64,000 bases of DNA, from the NCBI RefSeq assembly GCF_003711515.1, contig NW_021167079.1, positions 6,504,385 to 6,568,384 of the forward strand. The letters run 5' to 3'. The DNA comes from Sodiomyces alkalinus F11. Taxonomy: Eukaryota; Ascomycota; Sordariomycetes; Glomerellales; Plectosphaerellaceae. Made by a program: the position numbers and the translations under genes. Under the pieces are notes generated by a model. It did no database searches. It was not told the DNA's origin and saw only the letters and a list, made by a program, of their open reading frames with translations. Shown one piece after another: positions 58,001 to 64,000 of the stretch (the first letter of the stretch is position 1; each line of letters opens with the position of its first letter).

Positions 58001-61000
58001 TTGAGCCCACAAGAACCGTATGTTGCAAACGCGGGCTGTGATTGACCAAGATCCATTAAGCAGAAATCCGAGAACGAAACCAAACAAACACGAAAATAAA
58101 AGAGAGTTGACAGATGATAAGCGATAGATAAAGGAGAGAATGTGAAGAGGTGGGAAATAAAGAGGAATATTCCTGGAGGATGCGCGGTAAGAAGTACGAA
58201 CAAGTATAATAGGCTTGTTCCTGTGCAGTACAACATAGCCCGAAATAGGAAATAGGGTATTGATCGCTGCAAATAGCAAATACAGGATAGGATGGTGGGT
58301 GCCTTGGTCAGCTTTCTTCTTACCTTAACACCCCCTTCTTTAGCTTTTGCTCTTTTTTTCTTTTCCTCCCCCTAATCTTGGCTGTTGGGGGTTCGTTGCC
58401 AACGGGAAAGGGGTGACTGAGGTCTGGAGCGACCGGTTCCCCCAATATTTCCTTCGCATCCATCCCTTGATACGAAGAGCATGGACGGTAACATGCGTCC
58501 CTTGTCACATCAGGTGTTCCGAGTTCCCCGTGCAACAAACAAGTGGGACAAACGGGGCAAGATTCAATACGGTGAAGTGTAGGTACGTACTCCGTATATT
58601 GTGATTGCTTCGTAACGGTCGGGTCGAGTGGGGGACAAGGTTCTGTATAACAATATAAGGTACCGTATGTAAGGTACCTACGGAAGGTAAGGTACTCAAG
58701 GTATGTACCTAGGTATGTACGAAGTAAGGTACTGCGTATTTACCTGTCCGTTGAATGTGGAGAAACGGTTCGGTACGCAGCACGGATAGATATAACGTTC
58801 TTAACGTCAAGCTCTTGTGTTCCTCAGGCGTTACGTTCCAGCGGTCGTGGACGGATCTGGAGAAGACACGTACCCACTATACCTTAGGTAAGGTCATTAT
58901 TACCGTACCTTAGGTAGGTATCTGATGGAGGTGGGTATTCCGTACAGAGTACATAAGGTAGGTACCTACATAGGCACGAAGTCGCATGCCCATTTATTTA
59001 CCTAGGTACCTAAGGTACCTTAGGGGGATGATCTACCTACCCCAGGCTTTGCCCATAGACCGCGACTCGCAACAGAATCAAGGCCCGCCGTCCAGCAGGC
59101 CTCGCGGGACCTCCCCGGATCCGGGGCACATAACCCCTAGATTTCCGGTCACTCACTTTCATTTCTTTTTTTCTTCTTCACCGTGCGCTCCTTGCCTTAC
59201 TCCGTAGGGATGGATGTAAGGCCCATGCCATCCCAGCATGTTCCAGATTCCCAGTACCTATTCCCAGTGATTGGAAACTGGAAACGGTAGCCGACCTACT
59301 ATCCCTGGGACGGTGGTTGGAAACCGTATGTATTTGGTAGATGAACTACGAAGTGCTGATGAGACAGTGTTTCGCCTGGCTGTTTTATTAGCGGGGAGAC
59401 TTGGGTACAGCCGTCCGCACTATAGCCTATCATTCCCTCCTGCGACGAGCCTAGGCCATTCCCGGGGCTGCGTTCCGACGGGAGGCTTTAGCAATCTCCC
59501 CCAGTATTAGGAGGCGGTCAGGTCAATCACCGCTTCTCTTAGTTGTATTGGGCTTGCTTCTGTGCGTATCCGACCACTAATTATCCATACCATACCTCAA
59601 AAGCAACCTGACTGGCTCGTGATGGCCCAGATCATCAACTCAGTCAAGCATGACTCTCACTTATAGAGTACAACCGGGAGCCAGCTGTTAGATGAGATTT
59701 TGGAATGAATGATTGGATTCTTCACCGATTGATGGTTGGATGGCTGGATGATGGTTGCTTGCTTGACCGTCTTGTCACCTGTTGCTTTTCATATTTTTCC
59801 ATCTCCCCCTTTTTGGCCCCTATGCCATTTTTCTTTCTTTTTCTCTTTGTCGTGGTTTTTGCTGTTGCATGGGGTATATACAAAGTACGTATTATCGCAC
59901 AATGTACATTATTATGTACCTTACGTTGCTTTGACCTGTGACGCGTCCCGCCAGATTGGGGCCCTATGTATTCCCTGATTTTGGATCTTCATCTCAGTAA
60001 TCTTTGCGAATCTGACGTTGTCGCGTCATCAACAATACCGCCTATCTGAAACCCTGTTCGCCTCACCGCCAAAAGCTTGAAATACCACCCAACTATTATT
60101 AAGGCATCCATCCATTCTTTCACCTGAATTTCTTACACCCATCTTCGCTATAGAACAGCTTGCCACGTAGACACCGGTATCGGTTGGGTCGGTAAGACCA
60201 GACTTGTACGGCCTACGAGGTGTGGAAAGTGTGATGGCGATTGCCAACTGTACGAAAATAATGACATTCCAGCCCGAGGATCGAGTGCATACCCTATCAA
60301 TAAAAGAAAAGCGTTACAACGTCTCATTATTACTCGTAGCTTCGTTTTTCTGCCAGGCCCTTTTCTTCTTCCCTTGGCCCTCGGATCTACCGTGACTCAG
60401 TTGGTCTCGCCAGGGCGGTGACCTCGGTATTGATTCCGGGGGCGGCTTGACTCGTTCCTTCCCCTTCCCCCTCCCTAACCCCTAAGTCCCGTCGGGAAAG
60501 TACCCCCACCCGCAACCGTTTTCCCTTCCACGAGGTCGGTTCAGCTGGCTCCCCCCCCCCCAACCCGCGGCACACACACACACACACTTTCACATTCCAC
60601 ACTCCCCTTTCCCTAATCCACTCCACCTCTCACCCCCCGGTTCTTCCGATTTAGGCACTCCCTCTTACCGCCGAGATCTCTCAGGAACCGGGAGTTAGGA
60701 TCCAGCCCCAAATACCCTTGCAACCTTGCAGGACATTTCTGACTCTCACCGCACACCCGGAACGGGAGCCGGACGCGACCCACCAAACAAAAGACGGGAG
60801 CGTGTCGTTCATCCCACCCCCCGCCCGTGGATCCTGTCAGGTTGACACCAGATCCCCCAGCTTTCATTCTTATATATATCTTGCCCCCCTATCCCCTGAC
60901 GACCCGCTTCTCCTTGATCGTCCTCTTCAATCCAAAAAGCAGCTAATAATCGACACCGTTGGGGCATCGACTCCCCTCTGGCTCGCCTCTTACGAAGCAA

Positions 61001-61090
61001 TCAAAGAAAGCTCAAAGCGTCACCTTTACCATCACTCAACATCATCAACTTCACCAAGCTACCCCAGGTAGCCCGCAACAACACATCACC
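52031..61090. other. 9-kb gene-poor region
   Basis: No convincing gene on either strand. Open frames are short, overlap in several registers and mostly lack ATG starts. Features seen are a 29-bp tandem repeat (53822-53915), an A/G-rich tract (55138-55180), GTAC/TATGTAC words (55627-55672), dense GTACCT/AGGTAC words (58650-59020), several TACTYCGTA words, and a C10 run followed by a CA run (60550-60590). The last 700 bases are the promoter and leader of the gene at 61091, with TATATATAT at 60871-60879. It contrasts with the roughly 20 genes in the preceding 52 kb. Confidence 0.6.
53822..53915. repeat. 29-bp tandem repeat, about 3.2 copies
   Basis: Units 53822-53850 and 53851-53879 are identical; unit 53880-53908 has one change (A to G), and 53909-53915 begins a fourth. 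The unit length is not a multiple of three and shifts the frame, which argues against coding use. Confidence 0.92.
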
Positions 61091-61567
61091 ATGTACGGCT
61101 CGTACGGATCATACAGCTCTATGAGCCCCATCTCCATGGGGGCTCCTTTGGACGTGACCTCCAGCAGCATGCTCGCGCATGACAGGTCATGCGCTTTCCC
61201 GTCGTGGCCGCACCGGGATTCTCTCTCTGCAACTGAGTCGGGCCGCCCATCCTCGTACCTTTCCGACGACGATCTCTTCCCTTCAGCACCCGTTGAGGAC
61301 GATGCTCGCAGTGTCTCCAGCTCCGGCTCCAGCTCCAGCATTTCACCCATGGCCGACGACGAGTTGCTCCGCATGGAACGGGAGCGACAGGCATTGCAAC
61401 GCGAGGCCGCCCTCCGCTACATTGTCAACGAGAAGGAACGTCGTCGCCAGGCCATGCACGCCAAGCGCCAACGTGCCCGTCAAGCCCAGGGTGGCAGCAG
61501 CTCTTCGGGGAAAGCATCCAAAAGCAAGCTCACTTCCATGACGCCCATCGCGGAGGCTGGCGAGTGA
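61091..61567 (+). CDS. Small Ser-rich, basic-tailed protein of unknown function
   Basis: 158 aa from an ATG in excellent context (ATCACC). The N-terminus is Tyr/Ser/Gly-rich (MYGSYGSYSSMSPISMGAP). The middle is Ser-rich and acidic (SYLSDDDLFPSAP). The C-terminal third is a charged helix (LLRMERERQALQREAALRY, then EKERRRQAMHAKRQRARQ) followed by a Ser/Lys tail. No membrane segment or signal peptide is present. The helix is basic enough to bind nucleic acid or to form a coiled coil. A TATA-like run 212 bp upstream and the clean codon pattern support a real gene; I cannot name the family. Confidence 0.72.
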   Translation: MYGSYGSYSSMSPISMGAPLDVTSSSMLAHDRSCAFPSWPHRDSLSATESGRPSSYLSDDDLFPSAPVEDDARSVSSSGSSSSISPMADDELLRMERERQALQREAALRYIVNEKERRRQAMHAKRQRARQAQGGSSSSGKASKSKLTSMTPIAEAGE

Positions 61568-63650
61568 GCCAAACACAGAGTCAAGGGATGACTCGCCACA
61601 GTCATCACCGCCACAGCTTATTACCAAAACCGACCCCACAGAAGCCGAGCTTCACAGCCACGGCGAAAACTCCGGCGAAACGAACACAGGTCACTAGAGG
61701 CTGCGTCGACAACCACCGCCCAACTCATGCCTCACCGCCTTTGGCCGTGCATGTGAAGCAAGGGAGAACTGCGATCCTAGTGAGGAACAGCGGGAATTCT
61801 CGCGTCCTCCCCCCTTGGCAAAACGTTCTGCTTTGCCAGAGACCCCACCTTATCTGGCTGTCGGGGTCTAGACACCCCCACCCCGACCATGTGTCCAGCC
61901 TATTACGTCTCGCGAGCATTGCCACAACGGTCGCACTATTTTCGCCAGATCTCAACAACTTATTAGTGCGAAGCCCTCTTCATACGGCCGGATTCTCCCG
62001 ACTTCTTCACATTGATCGGCGCAACACACAAACCCGCGGCAAGAATCCCTCCGGGCATTTCTGATTACCTAATTGATCTATGCTTCGTGCGCCCGTCTGC
62101 CATTTCGGAGCAGGACAAAAACGTGGACGCTAGGCTTTTCTTTCCCCACCATTTCAGATTTTTCTTCTTCGCCTCGGCTTTTTATTACTCCGGTGGGGCC
62201 GAACACGTTGAACCCACGACGCTCTCTACCGGAAGAACATCAGGGTCCCTTTATTAGCCGAGGGACGACGTCAGGATTACATTCCTTGATTTTTTTTTAT
62301 TATTATTTCGGGCATCACATGCACCTTTTCTGTTAATCTATTTTTGTTTGGCTTCTGTATTGATACCCCCCTTCTCGAATCCCCGTCGTGTCCCGGAGTT
62401 CAAGCCGGGTAATGCCCTCTTCTGTTTTCGTTCATTTTTAGCTTGGGTACACCACCGAGCGTATGGAGTGGGGTCTAAAAAAGGTAATATTGGGCGTTGG
62501 GATCATTCATAGGGAACACTCCCTCCCGGCTTTGGACACCAGATCGGCAGCATTAGCATCAGCATCATGTCATCGGGAGCTGAGCGAGCACTTACATCAT
62601 TGTTTTACGGGTATTTTTGATGCTCTCGTCCATCTTGATGAGATTTGGATTTCCCTGGAGTCTAGGCCTGCATCGAATTAGAGATACCCACCCATTGGGA
62701 TGATATGAAGACATGAACTGCTACCTAGTTGCATTAATAATCAAGCATTAATACTTGAACTGGTCTTGAAAATTTGCCTTGCTTCTTCTCATCGGTTAAA
62801 ATACTCACGATCTATTTCGTACGACGTCCTGGGAACGATGCCCAGCCGTTCAGTTGCAACATTTTTGCGCCACCATCGCCACACAGGCCACACGACAGCG
62901 CATCACCCATCAAGCGGCCCGACGGGATCAGATGTCAATTTCCTCGACCACAACCCGAAATGGACACGTCACGCTTCACCGCGGGTAAAGGCATCCAAGT
63001 ACAGTCGGAATTCGGTCCAGAATCGAGACAGTTTGCTGGAACGGCGGCGCAGCACACCAAATGGCAAAAGCACGGGAATGAGACATGCTGGCGGTGAAAG
63101 AATACGTTTGTTGGATTGTTGGGACGAGAACTTTGCCCCTTTTCGTCATTTCCGTCCTTTTCTCTAATTAGTCTCTAGTCCCTCTCTCCGGCCAAGTGCA
63201 GCTTTCAGCTTCCTGTCTTTCCCTGGGCGCGGTCCAGCTTGGGTGAAGTGAACTGGATGAACTGTACTGTCGGATCCTTTCCGTTCGGGAACGTTGTGGA
63301 ATCGTGTTCCCCAAGGAGTCGCAGTGGCCCGTTTTTCTTTCGGCAATTCCGTTTGACCTCGATGTCCGCCAGTAAAGCCGTCGATCTTTCCGTCCCTTGC
63401 ATGTCGACGTCGGGTGCTCCAGTTTGGCTTGTCCGTTGTACCTCTGTGGTTTTGTTCAGGCGTCTGCAAATGCAGATATCCGTTCTTTATATCGCGGTAT
63501 CCACGCCTCACTTCTCCCGTCCTTTCTTTCGCTTGAAGACAGAGGGGCTAAGGTGGCTAGTCTGCCTACGCCCACCGTTCACAGAGAGGTTACAGGTAAA
63601 CTGATATCTAAGGGTGAGGCTAGCCTGAGGGTAGGTATGGGGCGGAGCGG
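61568..63650. other. Intergenic region, no gene seen
   Basis: Starts as the 3' region of the preceding gene. Later frames (62463-62681, 62766-63167, 63164-63604) have no family resemblance, overlap on both strands and are best treated as chance. Confidence 0.5.
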
Positions 63651-64000
63651 GGCGGAGAGTTAAGCTAAGGGTTACTATAGGGCACGGTCTATGCTAGGTT
63701 ATATAATATACGTGTACGCCTTAAGTGTCGGGTATTAATGTAAGGGGTAAATAAGTAAGGGGTAATAAAGTCGAGTGGGAGATAGTAATAAATCAACGAA
63801 GAGCCGGGAAACGATTAGGAAACGATTAGGAACCGATTCGGAAACGATTAAGAAATAATTCGAGATAACTTCGTATACGGAACTAGATCCTAATAGTAAG
63901 ATTTAGCTATAAGAAGAGGTCGAAGACTTAGAAGAATAAAAAGACGACTTTTATAATCTTAGATTTATTAAAAATAAGAATTAAAGACCTTATCTTTATA
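63651..64000. repeat. AT-rich right edge, RIP-like
   Basis: Composition changes sharply: very AT-rich, with TAA/TTA words, few cytosines on this strand and no open frame. It looks like the border of a RIP-altered repeat continuing beyond the window. It contains an 11-bp tandem repeat (63807-63861), listed separately. Confidence 0.55.
63807..63861. repeat. 11-bp tandem repeat, about five copies
   Basis: The unit GGAAACGATTA occurs at 63807, 63818 and 63840, with variant copies GGAACCGATTC at 63829 and AGAAATAATTC at 63851. The fading copies fit mutation of an older repeat. Confidence 0.85.

Noticed and set aside
62386..62415. GAGTTCAAG flanked by CCCGG and CCGGG, resembling a tRNA T arm
   Set aside because: The loop length is wrong and no acceptor stem, anticodon arm or D arm can be built around it.

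Overview
The window is nuclear DNA of a filamentous ascomycete (Pezizomycotina, most likely Sordariomycetes). Genes are split by short GT-AG introns with TACTAAC/CTAAC-like branch sites. They include proteins typical of filamentous fungi: a CYS-3/MetR-type bZIP, an NRC-2-type AGC kinase, a CFEM wall protein and the fungal DASH subunit Dad3. Intergenic DNA is rich in GTACCT/AGGTAC words, and two stretches have the AT-rich look of repeats altered by repeat-induced point mutation (RIP). No tRNA, rRNA or CRISPR was seen. All exon joins below were worked out by hand from reading frame, splice signals and family similarity.

Layout. 0.4-9.7 kb: a coiled-coil protein of unknown role (+), a von Willebrand A protein (-) and a PLP aminotransferase (+). 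11.9-13.6 kb: the bZIP regulator (-), with an unusually long intron. 16-23 kb: CENP-N/Chl4 kinetochore protein (+), TatD nuclease (-) and the ribonucleotide reductase large subunit (+); the last two share a divergent promoter with MluI-type cell-cycle boxes. 26.5-31 kb: CFEM GPI-anchored protein (+), a doubtful Trp/Asp-rich protein (+) and a small membrane protein (-). 32-38 kb: mitoribosomal uS5m (+), Dad3 (-) and the NRC-2-like kinase (-). 39.9-45.6 kb: AT-hook/zinc-finger protein (-), an atypical short-chain dehydrogenase (+), Tma46/ZC3H15 (-) and Ost4 (+). 46.5-52 kb: Yra1/ALY mRNA export adaptor (+) with a 782-bp intron, the p23 co-chaperone (-) and ESCRT-III Vps24 (+). 52-64 kb: a gene-poor stretch with one convincing short gene (61.1 kb), tandem repeats, dense GTACCT words and an AT-rich right end.

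Most genes are unrelated housekeeping genes (DNA precursors, kinetochore, mRNA export, translation, glycosylation, endosomal sorting), not a biosynthetic cluster. The observations most worth a second look are: a 9-bp word TACTYCGTA found 15 times, each time outside coding sequence; the long introns of YRA1 and the bZIP gene; a 3n, stop-free intron in uS5m; a reductase last intron whose retention would remove the redox CxxC tail; an SDR with Phe in place of the catalytic Tyr; two GC-AG introns; and a perfect 18-bp hairpin at 44.95-45.01 kb. I did not find a clear new multigene system.
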